From contig DASVWI010000003.1 in assembly GCA_036389675.1 (NCBI GenBank), positions 1 through 64,000 of the forward strand: a stretch of 64,000 nt of DNA, written 5' to 3'. Below are positions 1 to 10,120 of this stretch, one piece after another (the stretch's first letter is position 1; every line of letters begins with the position of its first letter). The translations under genes were made by a program, and so were the position numbers. The notes below the pieces were generated by a model. The model was not told the origin of the DNA. It ran no database searches and saw only the letters and a list, made by a program, of their open reading frames with translations. This stretch comes from DASQYE01 sp036389675 (GTDB taxonomy: Bacteria; Acidobacteriota; Blastocatellia; Pyrinomonadales; Pyrinomonadaceae).

Positions 1-147
1 AAGTTCAAGGACTTGCAGAACACGGACTACAAAGAGGTCGCCAATCAGGCCAAAGACTACGCGCGCCAGAATCCGGGCCAGGCGATATTGATCTCGGCGG
101 CAGCCGGGCTCGTCATCGGTCTTTTGATTCGCGGTAGCCGAAGATAA
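1..147 (+). CDS. C-terminal end of a DUF883/ElaB-YqjD-like membrane-anchored protein (partial)
   Basis: The reading frame is open from the first base and stops with TAA at 145-147. The visible 48 residues contain an amphipathic stretch (KDYARQNPGQA), then one hydrophobic segment (ILISAAAGLVIGLLI) and a basic end (RGSRR). A helical soluble part followed by a C-terminal membrane anchor with the tail GLLIRGSRR is typical of the DUF883/YqjD/ElaB family, inner-membrane proteins linked to stationary phase and ribosome association in enterobacteria. It lies just upstream of a holin-like and a DUF3618-like gene, a grouping common in bacteria. The N-terminus lies outside the window. Confidence 0.7.
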   Translation, partial: KFKDLQNTDYKEVANQAKDYARQNPGQAILISAAAGLVIGLLIRGSRR

Positions 148-152
148 GAGAG

Positions 153-265
153 CAGTGGCCGGTGACGAGTGGCAGGTGACAGGTTAAAGCCGAAGGCTCT
201 GAGGCCGACGGCCAGCAACTTGTTCCGACTCGTCACTTGTCACTCGTCACTAATCACTGTTTTAA
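153..265. repeat. Heptad inverted repeat, family C copy 1
   Basis: The left arm contains GTGACGAGTGGCAGGTGACAGG and the right arm contains ACTCGTCACTTGTCACTCGTCAC, so the region can fold back on itself. Both arms are built of 7-nt units (GTGACGA, GTGACAG). The centre contains AGGTTAAAGCCGAAGGCT, which recurs in copy 4 near 53760. The element fills the gap between the preceding stop codon and the ribosome binding site of the next gene, like the other copies of this family. Confidence 0.8.
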
Positions 266-279
266 GGGAGGGTCGAGCA

Positions 280-726
280 ATGGCCGATTTAGAGAGACGC
301 ACGGCGGCTGCGCCCGCACCCGCCGCGCAGCCGGACTTAGAGAGTCTGCCTGCGCTGTTCGGGCGTCTGGGCGACGATGTGATGACGCTTCTGGATACGA
401 AGCTCAGTTTGTTGAAGGTCGAGGTCAAAGAGGATGCCGACGCCTATGTGCGCGCGGGCATCATGATGAGCTTAGGCGGCGTGATCGCGGCCATCGGTTT
501 CGCGCTCGTCAACATAGCGCTGGCGCTCTTCGTCGCGACCTTGCTGCCCTTTGATCCGCCCGTCAATTACGCGCTCGGTTTTGTCATCACGGGCGTTATC
601 TATCTGGTGATCGGCGCGATCATCGTTATTGGGATGAAGAATCGCATAGCCAAGCGCGACCCGGTGCCGAACAGGAGCGTGGACGAACTCAGAAAGGACA
701 AGCAATGGCTGAAGAAAGAAATCTAG
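280..726 (+). CDS. Phage-holin-family / YqjE-like inner-membrane protein
   Basis: A 148-aa protein. I chose the ATG at 280 because AAGGGAGGG lies about 10 bases upstream; an in-frame start at 169 would read through an intergenic repeat. Residues 1-22 are low-complexity (AAAPAPAAQ). A short amphipathic helix follows (LFGRLGDDVMTLLDTKLSLLKVEVKEDA), then two hydrophobic segments (about residues 57-85 and 92-120) and a charged C-terminal tail. This is the plan of the putative Actinobacterial Holin-X/YqjE family. The function is not established; the family is a membrane stress or envelope protein rather than a proven phage holin. It overlaps the next gene by 22 bases, which suggests translational coupling. 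Confidence 0.7.
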   Translation: MADLERRTAAAPAPAAQPDLESLPALFGRLGDDVMTLLDTKLSLLKVEVKEDADAYVRAGIMMSLGGVIAAIGFALVNIALALFVATLLPFDPPVNYALGFVITGVIYLVIGAIIVIGMKNRIAKRDPVPNRSVDELRKDKQWLKKEI

Positions 727-1742
727 CGACGGTGCGCGCGACCGATGCGACGACCGACACGGAAGAGGCCAGCAAAGAGGAGCTTCAGCGTCGCATGGAG
801 GAAGCGCGCGAGTCCATCACACAAACTGTAGCGGAGATCAAGGACACAGTGGCAAATCAATATCAGGCGGTGAGAGAGACTGTCACGGACGCTCTGGACT
901 GGCGCGAACAGTTCCGCAAACGCCCCGTGGCCTTTAGCGTCGGCGCGATGTCGGTCGGCTTCCTCACAGGCTATTGTCTGGCCGGAGTTTTCAAGGGCGG
1001 CGGCGGCGACTCTTACTCCTATGACGAAGAGGAGAAACTGAGCCTGACGCGCACGGCGTCCGCCCCTGCGCCCGCCAGCGCTTATTATCAAGGCGGGAGC
1101 ACGGAAGGAGTTCGCACCGCTGCCGCACGCTCCTATGCAGCGCAGGCCGTGACGGGCAGCAGCAGCTCTTACGGCTCATCCGACTACGACGCGAGCGCAA
1201 CGCGTGCGGCTTCGGGGGCGGGCGCTTACAGCCCAGCCGTCTACGCCAGCGCAACGGGCACAGACGAGACGGAGGAAGAGAGCGGGCCGGGACTGATCGA
1301 GCGTTTCAAAGGCACGAAGGCTTATGACCGGCTGGAAGAGGAGGTCTCGGCACTGGGCGACCGTTTTATCAACGAGTTGTCGAAGACGGCCCAGACGGTC
1401 GTGCTTCCGGCGCTCTTCAGTAAGGTCAAGGAGCTGTTCGGCGTCGATCTTTCCAACAAGGAGGCAGGCGCTTCGTCGCAGCAGCAGCAGCGCTCGTCGG
1501 GCACATCTTCCGACAGCTCGACGGCGACCAATGCTTCGCTGTCCGGGGCCGCGCAAAGCTCCTTCGCGGGCGTCAACAGGGGCGCTGCCGGTCGTGAAGA
1601 CGAAAGCACGCTCGGTGGCGGCGAGAGCAGCGGCACTAATGAGAGCGCGGTGGGCGGCGGCTCTTCTTACGCCACGAGCGAGAATCGCGGCTACGGCGCA
1701 ACTGCCGGCGGCAGCAGCGATTACACTCGCGGCTCAGACTAG
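705..1742 (+). CDS. DUF3618-like membrane protein with long Ser/Gly/Ala-rich tail
   Basis: A 345-aa protein starting inside the end of the previous gene. Residues about 25-70 form a charged helix (EELQRRMEEARESITQTVAEIKD) resembling DUF3618, followed by one membrane segment (VAFSVGAMSVGFLTGYCLAGVF). From about residue 105 on the protein is mostly low-complexity Ser, Gly, Ala, Tyr and Gln. A more ordered island (about residues 190-255) contains GLIERFKGTKAYDRLEEEVSALGDRF. With the two upstream genes it forms a small envelope-protein operon. No catalytic motif is visible, and the function is unknown. Confidence 0.65.
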   Translation: MAEERNLATVRATDATTDTEEASKEELQRRMEEARESITQTVAEIKDTVANQYQAVRETVTDALDWREQFRKRPVAFSVGAMSVGFLTGYCLAGVFKGGGGDSYSYDEEEKLSLTRTASAPAPASAYYQGGSTEGVRTAAARSYAAQAVTGSSSSYGSSDYDASATRAASGAGAYSPAVYASATGTDETEEESGPGLIERFKGTKAYDRLEEEVSALGDRFINELSKTAQTVVLPALFSKVKELFGVDLSNKEAGASSQQQQRSSGTSSDSSTATNASLSGAAQSSFAGVNRGAAGREDESTLGGGESSGTNESAVGGGSSYATSENRGYGATAGGSSDYTRGSD

Positions 1743-1860
1743 GGCCGCGACCGCCTCTTTGAGGAAAGCGAATCCAGCCACCGCGGCGACCTGTGCTGGC
1801 TCTGCCTGAGCCTGATGGGTATGTTTTTGCGTAAGGCTACCGAGCCCGGAGCGGCAAACC

Positions 1861-1896
1861 GAAGGGCGAGTTTCCACGCGAGGAGGCTCGCCCTTC
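1861..1896 (+). terminator. Stem-loop terminator after the envelope-protein operon
   Basis: GAAGGGCGAG (1861-1870) pairs perfectly with CTCGCCCTTC (1887-1896) around a 16-nt loop. The following bases are ATAATATCC, AT-rich but without a strong T run, so it may be an imperfect intrinsic terminator. Apart from this hairpin I see nothing convincing between 1743 and 2037. Confidence 0.5.
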
Positions 1897-2037
1897 ATAA
1901 TATCCAGACAGCTTGCACAAGGCAGGGCCATGGGCCAGCGTGGGCGAGAGCCCGCGAAGCCTTTTTGACCGACAATTTTCAGAGGCGAGCAGAGCGCAGG
2001 CCCGGAGCAGGGGGCTTTCTGCCGCGATCATGACGCT

Positions 2038-2958
2038 ATGGCCTCGCATCCGGCAATCATCATCAACGCAACCTCCGGCACGAATGATAAGGAGAGCACG
2101 ACGGGGCGTCTGGCTGATATGTTTGCGGCGCGGGGCTTGAAGCCGCGCCTGACTCTGGCACGAAGCGGCGAAGAGATAGTAGAGTTGGCGCGGCGGGCCG
2201 TGAGGGAAGATTGCAATCCGGTCGTGGCCGGCGGCGGCGACGGGACGATCAACGCCGTCGCTTCACAGATCGTCGGAACCGACCGCGTGCTCGGCGTCTT
2301 GCCGCTCGGCACGCTCAACCACTTCGCCAAAGACCTGAAGATTCCGCTTGACCTCGAAGGCGCGGCCAGCAATATTCTCGACGGTCAGCCGGCGAGGGTC
2401 GATGTCGGCGAAGTCAACGGGCGCATCTTTCTCAACAATTCGAGCCTTGGGCTTTACCCGAGCATCGTTCGTCATCGTGAAAAGCAGCAGCAGCGTCTCG
2501 GGCGCGGCAAGTGGCCGGCCTTTATCTGGGCGACGCTCTCCGTGCTGCGTCGTTATCCGTTTCTGACCGTACGCCTCAGCACGGACAAGGAAGAGATGCT
2601 GCGGCGCACGCCCTTCATCTTCGTCGGCAATAATGAGTACGAGATGGAGAGCTTTAACGTCGGCGCGCGCGCCTGTCTGGACGCGGGGCATCTGAGCCTC
2701 TACACGGCGCACCGCACGGGTCGGCTGGGCCTGTTGCGCTTCGCCGTTCGTGCCCTCTTCGGCGGCTTGCGCGACGAGAATGATTTCGATGCCGTCTGCA
2801 CCACAGAGGTCTTCGTCGAGACGCGGCGCAGGCGTCTGAGGGTCGCCACGGACGGCGAGGTCACGGTCATGAACACGCCGCTTCATTACCGCGTTCGCCC
2901 GGGCGCTTTGCGCGTCCTTGTGCCGCGCCCGGAGGAAGCCGGGAAGGGGAAGGAGTAA
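2038..2958 (+). CDS. Diacylglycerol-kinase-family lipid kinase (YegS/DgkB-like)
   Basis: A 306-aa protein of the DAGK catalytic family, which phosphorylates diacylglycerol or related lipids with ATP at the cytoplasmic face of the membrane. The nucleotide-binding GGGDGT motif is at residues 65-70, followed by LPLGTLNHFAKDL (about 88-100), the second conserved family motif. The C-terminal half (about 110-300) looks like the beta-sandwich substrate domain. Its length is normal for the family. The substrate cannot be told from sequence; sphingosine-kinase-like and undecaprenol-related specificities also occur in the superfamily. The stop lies 7 bases before the start of the phosphoesterase gene, so the two are probably co-transcribed. 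Confidence 0.85.
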   Translation: MASHPAIIINATSGTNDKESTTGRLADMFAARGLKPRLTLARSGEEIVELARRAVREDCNPVVAGGGDGTINAVASQIVGTDRVLGVLPLGTLNHFAKDLKIPLDLEGAASNILDGQPARVDVGEVNGRIFLNNSSLGLYPSIVRHREKQQQRLGRGKWPAFIWATLSVLRRYPFLTVRLSTDKEEMLRRTPFIFVGNNEYEMESFNVGARACLDAGHLSLYTAHRTGRLGLLRFAVRALFGGLRDENDFDAVCTTEVFVETRRRRLRVATDGEVTVMNTPLHYRVRPGALRVLVPRPEEAGKGKE

Positions 2959-2965
2959 TCACATC

Positions 2966-3868
2966 ATGCGTACCCTCGTACATCTCTCAGACCTGCATTT
3001 CGGTCGTGTCGACTACTCAATCATCGAGCCGCTCGTCCAGACCATCACGGAATTGAAGCCGGACGTGGTCGTAGTCTCGGGCGATCTGACACAGCGCGCG
3101 CGCAGCCACCAGTTCAAAGAGGCGCGCGAGTTTCTCGACCGGCTTCCCTCGCCTCAGATCATCGTGCCCGGCAATCACGACGTGCCGCTCCACAACGTCT
3201 TCGCGCGCTTTCTGCAACCGCTGGACAAATACAAGCGCTACATCACGGACGACCTACAGCCCTTCTACGCAGACGAAGAGATAGCCGTCATCGGAATCAA
3301 CACGGCGCGCTCTTTGACGATCAAGGACGGGCGCATCAACGAAGAGCAGGTCGCAGGCATACGCGAGCAACTCTGCCATCTCGCCGACGAAGTGACCAAG
3401 ATCATCGTCACGCATCATCCCTTCGACCTGCCCGAAGGGCACAACGAGGCGGAGCTGGTCAATCGCGCGGAGATGGCTATGGAGGCGCTCGCCAGTTGCG
3501 GCGCGGACGTGCTGCTCGCCGGTCACCTGCACGTCAGTCATACGGGCCACAGCTCCGCGCGCTATAAGATCGCGGGCCATAGCGCGCTCATCATCTCCGC
3601 CGGCACGGCCACGTCCACGCGCGGCAGGGGCGAGACCAACTCGTTCAACGTCATACGCGCGCAGCACCCGCACATCAAGGTCGAGCGACTGGCATGGAAG
3701 CCGGAGCGCGCGGCCTTCGCTCCGTCATCGAACGAGAATTTCCAGCACACGCCCGACGGGTGGGTGCGACTGACAGACGAGGTGGCCGCAGGGATCGTTT
3801 ACGCCGACGGGAGCGACGGCTTGCAATCCAACGACCCTTTGAACCAGTCGGGCGATAAAACTAGTTGA
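2966..3868 (+). CDS. Metallophosphoesterase (calcineurin-like, class III PDE type)
   Basis: A 300-aa protein. I place the start at 2966, where AAGGAG at 2950-2955 lies at good spacing. All metal-binding motifs of the calcineurin-like superfamily are present: DLHFG (residues 9-13), SGDLTQ (38-43), PGNHD (68-72), THHPFD and AGHLHVSH. This order is that of the CpdA/YfcE-like phosphodiesterases with two catalytic metal ions. Substrates in the family include cyclic nucleotides, UDP-sugars and phospholipids, so the exact activity is open. Location after a lipid kinase may hint at lipid turnover, but that is inference. Confidence 0.85.
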   Translation: MRTLVHLSDLHFGRVDYSIIEPLVQTITELKPDVVVVSGDLTQRARSHQFKEAREFLDRLPSPQIIVPGNHDVPLHNVFARFLQPLDKYKRYITDDLQPFYADEEIAVIGINTARSLTIKDGRINEEQVAGIREQLCHLADEVTKIIVTHHPFDLPEGHNEAELVNRAEMAMEALASCGADVLLAGHLHVSHTGHSSARYKIAGHSALIISAGTATSTRGRGETNSFNVIRAQHPHIKVERLAWKPERAAFAPSSNENFQHTPDGWVRLTDEVAAGIVYADGSDGLQSNDPLNQSGDKTS

Positions 3869-3991
3869 TGAAACGGATGGGCGCGCTCGCGGAGTTCTCA
3901 GGCGCGCCCCGTGTGCGATAAACTTGCTCTCTGTCTGTAAGCGTTCTCCCCGGTCTGAAACTTTCTGACAATTCAGCGGAGGAATCTCCTT

Positions 3992-5224
3992 ATGCTTAGA
4001 CGCGCTCGACATCCGCACCTATCGAAGACGCTCTCGCTCCTCGCCCTTTTCGGCCTTCTGCTCTCCGGCGTGACAACGCTCGGCGCGACGGGGCAGCAGA
4101 CCGGTGCATACGAGAGTGAGCGCGAGCGCGCGTTCCAACTCTACGAAGAAGGCAAACATCTCGAAGCCCTGCCGATACTTGAGAAGCTGGCCGAAGCCAA
4201 TCCCTCGGACGGCCCGGTGCTGCAAGAACTGGCCTTCTCGCTCATCACCTACTCGGCCACGCTGCCCGATAAAGAAGCGCGAAAGAAGATACGCGCCCGC
4301 GCGCGCAGCATATTCGTGCGCGCCGTCAACCTGAACTATAACGTCGAGGTCTTGCAGCCGATGATCGCCGTCATTCCGCCCGACGGCGGCGAGACCGATT
4401 TTTCCGCCAACAAGCAGGCGGAGACCGCGATGCGCGAGGGCGAGTCGGCTTTCGCCCAGACCAAGTACGATCAGGCGCTCGCCGCCTACCAGCGCGCGAT
4501 GCAGATTGAGCCGAAGCTTTACGAGGCTCCGCTCTTTATCGCCGATGTCTATTTCCTTCGCAAGCAATGGAATCAGGCCGCCGAGTGGTATGCGAAGGCG
4601 ATTGCTATTGACCCCAATCGCGAGACGGCCTACCGCTACTGGAGCGACGCGCTCCTGAAAGAGGGCAAGATGGCGGCCTCTCGCATCAAAGCCATCGAAG
4701 CGATCATCGCTGAGCCCTACAACCAGCGCGCGTGGGTGGGATTGATTCAATGGGCTCAGGTCAACTCGGTGAAACTGGCTCACCCGCGCATCGCGCCTCC
4801 GAACGAGGAGGCTGATACCAATTTCGTCATCGACCCGCAGGCACTCAAAAGCGAGGACGGCTCGATGAACTGGACGCTCTATAAGAAAGAGCGGGCCGGG
4901 TGGAACGAAAAGCGTTTCGCACGCGAGTTTCCCAAAGAGAAAGTCTACCGCCACAGCCTGCTCGAAGAGGCGCTGGCACTGCGCGCCGTCGCCGAAGCAG
5001 CCTCGAAGGATTTGAAGACGGGCAAGGTCAAAGCGCTCGACCCCGCGCTCACAACCCTCGTCAAGCTCAACGAAGACGGCCTGCTCGAAGCTTACATTCT
5101 GCTGGCGCGGGCCGACGAAGGCATAGCGCAGGATTATGAGGCTTACAGAGCCGCCAACCGCGACAAGCTCAAAAGGTATCTGGCCGAGTACGTCGCGCAG
5201 TACAGCCTGAAGGATACCGTTTAG
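3992..5224 (+). CDS. Secreted tetratricopeptide-repeat protein
   Basis: A 410-aa protein with GGAGGA at 3977-3982 upstream of the ATG. Residues 1-36 look like a signal peptide (basic start, then LSLLALFGLLLSGVTTLGATG). TPR-like helices follow: AFQLYEEGKHLEALPILEKLAEANPSDG (about 48-75), ESAFAQTKYDQALAAYQRAMQIEPKLYEAP (about 150-180) and QWNQAAEWYAKAIAIDPNRETAYRYW (about 190-215). The C-terminal 190 residues have no motif I recognise. It is probably a periplasmic scaffold for protein interactions; partners cannot be inferred. It is convergent with topA and separated from it by a strong shared terminator. Confidence 0.7.
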   Translation: MLRRARHPHLSKTLSLLALFGLLLSGVTTLGATGQQTGAYESERERAFQLYEEGKHLEALPILEKLAEANPSDGPVLQELAFSLITYSATLPDKEARKKIRARARSIFVRAVNLNYNVEVLQPMIAVIPPDGGETDFSANKQAETAMREGESAFAQTKYDQALAAYQRAMQIEPKLYEAPLFIADVYFLRKQWNQAAEWYAKAIAIDPNRETAYRYWSDALLKEGKMAASRIKAIEAIIAEPYNQRAWVGLIQWAQVNSVKLAHPRIAPPNEEADTNFVIDPQALKSEDGSMNWTLYKKERAGWNEKRFAREFPKEKVYRHSLLEEALALRAVAEAASKDLKTGKVKALDPALTTLVKLNEDGLLEAYILLARADEGIAQDYEAYRAANRDKLKRYLAEYVAQYSLKDTV

Positions 5225-5248
5225 CGTTCGATGGTTAATAAAGATAAG

Positions 5249-5293
5249 AGAAGGGCGGCGACTGTTTTTCGGAAAAACAGTCGCCGCCCTTCT
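5249..5293. terminator. Bidirectional intrinsic terminator between the TPR gene and topA
   Basis: A 21-bp perfect stem (5249-5269 with 5273-5293) closes on a 3-nt loop CGG. The upper half is T/A-rich (TTTTT / AAAAA) and the lower half is GC-rich (AAGGGCGGCG). It sits between two convergent stop codons, so it can end transcription from both sides. One of the most perfect hairpins in the window. Confidence 0.9.
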
Positions 5294-5309
5294 TTCACAG
5301 GCGCTTGAT

Positions 5310-7871
<2,562 letters not shown>

Positions 7872-8471
7872 TATGCTTCTTTCTCTTAGAACATTTAACG
7901 ATCAGCACGACAGCCCGTGAGCGTCGGCTCTCAAGCTCAGGAGCCCCCGCCTTACGCACGCTGCCCGCTGATCGTCGCTTATTAAATGACTACTATAAAC
8001 CACTACTTAGATGCAACTGCGGCCCCTCGCGCTTGCCGGGCAAAACAGGCTTTTGACCCCGTTTTTACTGCTCTTTTTAGAGCTTTCGCGCGAAACCTTT
8101 GTACCGCAGCCTGCGCCCCGGCTGACCAGAGCCAGAGCCTGCATCGAAGCCCTCGCCGACGACAAAACCGACGACCTGCTCTCAGGCGACGGGCGCATCA
8201 ATATGCGCCCGGATAGAAGCAACTGTCAAATAGGGCTCGCGGCTGCCGGACGTATAAGCTCCTTCCCGATGCCCCTCTCAACTTGGGCCATGAAAGGCAA
8301 AGCGACCTATGCCGCCCCTCACGTTTCGGCCCGCTTCACGGATAGCGAAACCTTCATCTGTCTTCATTAGTTCACACCGCGGCTATCCTTTTGTATATAA
8401 CAGGGCGGGCCGCCGGCACGCCTTCCTTTGCAAAGCTTCGATCAAGGTGGGGTTAGGCTCGGCGCTCGCGC
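7872..8471. other. Long intergenic region upstream of topA, no supported gene
   Basis: About 600 bases without a convincing gene; short open frames here have no ribosome binding site and no recognisable sequence. A 9-bp inverted repeat (ACGATCAGC at 7898-7906 with GCTGATCGT at 7967-7975) lies in what would be the topA 5-prime untranslated region. The topA promoter probably lies near 7980-8010, where the minus strand is AT-rich, but I cannot fix its hexamers. Confidence 0.4.
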
Positions 8472-8487
8472 TGGCACGGTCGTTGCT
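8472..8487 (+). promoter_or_regulatory. Sigma-54 (-24/-12) promoter
   Basis: TGGCACGGTCGTTGCT matches the sigma-54 consensus TGGCACG-N4-TTGC(T/A) at every defined position, with GG and GC separated by exactly 10 bases. It points towards the gene at 8623 and would start transcription near 8498. Two sigma-54 activator genes are present in this window (18646 and 62590), so the factor is in use in this organism. Confidence 0.7.
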
Positions 8488-8501
8488 TCCCTTCATCAAC
8501 G

Positions 8502-8583
8502 TATGACCTCTCGCTTTAACCCTATGGAGGTCATATTCCGCGCAGATGCGGGCTCTGCACACTCATCACAGGCGTGCCCGCAT
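8502..8583 (+). promoter_or_regulatory. Structured leader with two hairpins
   Basis: Two perfect inverted repeats lie between the sigma-54 promoter and the gene: TATGACCTC (8502-8510) with GAGGTCATA (8527-8535), and ATGCGGGC (8546-8553) with GCCCGCAT (8576-8583). They would be in the roughly 125-nt 5-prime untranslated RNA. They match no riboswitch class I know. As DNA, the first could instead be a protein-binding dyad. Confidence 0.4.
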
Positions 8584-8622
8584 ACTGTCACTTGATAATC
8601 TCACAGCTACGGAGAAACAGTA

Positions 8623-8970
8623 ATGGCAAAAAAAGAATCTTCCCCACCGGAGAGCGGTGTGATGCAGGCCGCCAGCGGCGCGCCCGCTGCGGCCTCGGTC
8701 GAGTTGTTCGGCAACGTCTTTTTGGTCGAGGGCTATGCGCTGCCGAACTTTCAGGGCTGTCATGCTCTGGTCAAGCTCCGCGACACGCCCAACAAGAATG
8801 TGGCGGTCTTAACCAGCCAGCATAGTCTGCAAACCATCCTTGAGACGGCGCTGGCGACCGGCAACCTCATCGCATTCCGCGGCAGCAAGGCGTTTAATCC
8901 GCCGACCCCGCTTGGCGGGACGTGGGCCGTCGATGTCTATCTTATCGATAGCATCATCCTCTACAAATAA
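8623..8970 (+). CDS. Unknown 115-aa protein behind a sigma-54 promoter
   Basis: GGAG lies 8 bases before the ATG. Residues 1-25 are Ala/Ser/Pro-rich and probably flexible. From residue 26 the sequence alternates hydrophobic and polar residues in short strands (VELFGNVFLVEGYALPNFQG, then HALVKLRD, VAVLTSQ, WAVDVYLIDSIILYK), which suggests a small beta-barrel or beta-sandwich. No cysteine cluster, signal peptide or membrane segment is visible. I do not recognise a family. It is flanked by its own promoter and terminator, so it is a separate transcription unit. Confidence 0.7.
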   Translation: MAKKESSPPESGVMQAASGAPAAASVELFGNVFLVEGYALPNFQGCHALVKLRDTPNKNVAVLTSQHSLQTILETALATGNLIAFRGSKAFNPPTPLGGTWAVDVYLIDSIILYK

Positions 8971-8977
8971 AGCCCAG

Positions 8978-9010
8978 CGAGGGCGAGACAACCCACCGGT
9001 CTCGCCCTCG
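8978..9010 (+). terminator. Terminator hairpin after the 115-aa gene
   Basis: CGAGGGCGAGAC (8978-8989) pairs perfectly with GTCTCGCCCTCG (8999-9010) over a 9-nt loop, 8 bases after the stop codon. No T run follows, so termination efficiency is uncertain. Confidence 0.6.
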
Positions 9011-9112
9011 CCTTACTGAACACGTTTATTAATGATGGTGCTGATTCGCGGCTGTGATGTCGAGCCCGAGTTGCAAAAGCCCAGACGCGAAAAGCTCATC
9101 CCGCGCGCGCCG

Positions 9113-10120
9113 TCACATCAACTTCTCAGTCCTGATTCCCTCGTTATCCACTTCCAACAGGCGCACGGTCGCTTCCACCTCCCGGCGGCGAAAGCTCACG
9201 GCAATCGCCTCTCCGATCTCCGCGAAATTGTCTGAGGCGAGGGCGACGATGCTCGGGCCAGACCCGCTGAGCGCAAGGCCGATGAGCCCGGGCCGCTGCG
9301 GTGTGGCGAGCGCGTCCGCCAGACCCCTGACCAGAGATTGACGATACACTTGATGAAGGCGATCCCGCATCGCTTCCCATATAAGGTCGTAAGCGCCCGC
9401 TTCGAGCGCCGCACCGAAGAGGGCCGCGCGCTGAAGGTTATGCACGGCATCGTCGCGCGAAACCGTGCGGGGCAGCGCCGAGCGTGCCTCCGTCGTCTTC
9501 AACGCCACGTCTGGCGAGACGACGATGACCTTCAGAGAGGACGGCCAGCGCCTCCTGATCGACAGCACCTGCCCGTCCTCTTTAACGCAAGAGACGACCA
9601 GCCCGCCATAGAGTGACGCCGCCACATTGTCGGCGTGGCCCTCCATCTCGAAGGCGTAACGCAGAACAGTCTCAACGGGGAACGTCTTTTCACAGAGCGA
9701 CGCGCAGAGGCTGATACCGGCGACGATGGCAGCCGCGCTGCTGCCCAATCCCCGCCCCATGGGCAAAGGGTTGTGAACGGCCAGCCGCACGGGCGGCAGG
9801 CGTAAGCCTTCACGCTCCGCCGCAAAGCGCATGGAGCGAAAGATCAGATTATCCTCCGTGGACGAGTGCTGCTGCGGCTGCTCTGCGGACTTCTCGCCGG
9901 TCGTGTGGCGCACGCGACAGGGGACGCGCGCCTGCGGCACGACACGCGCCCTGACCGTCAGGTAGAGTTGCAGCGCCAGACCAAAGCAATCGAAGCCAGC
10001 CCCCAGATTAGAGGTGGAGGCGGGCACACGCACTTCAAAGGCGCGCTCGCCTTTGACCTTCACTCTGTCTTCAATAGCGATGCCCGCTTCACCTTTCACG
10101 CCGCCGTCCAATCCTCTCAT
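9113..10120 (-). CDS. thrB: Homoserine kinase
   Basis: A 335-aa GHMP-family kinase that phosphorylates homoserine with ATP in threonine synthesis. The N-terminal motif PASTSNLGAGFDCFGLAL (about residues 33-50) and the ATP-binding loop PMGRGLGSSAAA (about 119-130) are the family hallmarks; a third glycine-rich motif is ALSGSGPSIVAL near 285. The first 22 residues extend beyond most homologues, but the start codon overlaps the thrC stop as ATGA, which supports it. Last gene of the run proB-proA-lysC-thrC-thrB. Confidence 0.93.
   Translation of the reverse strand: MRGLDGGVKGEAGIAIEDRVKVKGERAFEVRVPASTSNLGAGFDCFGLALQLYLTVRARVVPQARVPCRVRHTTGEKSAEQPQQHSSTEDNLIFRSMRFAAEREGLRLPPVRLAVHNPLPMGRGLGSSAAAIVAGISLCASLCEKTFPVETVLRYAFEMEGHADNVAASLYGGLVVSCVKEDGQVLSIRRRWPSSLKVIVVSPDVALKTTEARSALPRTVSRDDAVHNLQRAALFGAALEAGAYDLIWEAMRDRLHQVYRQSLVRGLADALATPQRPGLIGLALSGSGPSIVALASDNFAEIGEAIAVSFRRREVEATVRLLEVDNEGIRTEKLM

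Noticed and set aside
280..726. Holin-like gene as evidence of a prophage
   Set aside because: No other phage gene is nearby, and the protein belongs to a chromosomal family that sits beside DUF883/DUF3618-type genes.
8011..8370. A 119-codon open frame in the topA upstream region
   Set aside because: No ribosome binding site, overlapping frames on both strands, and an irregular composition without any domain-like pattern.
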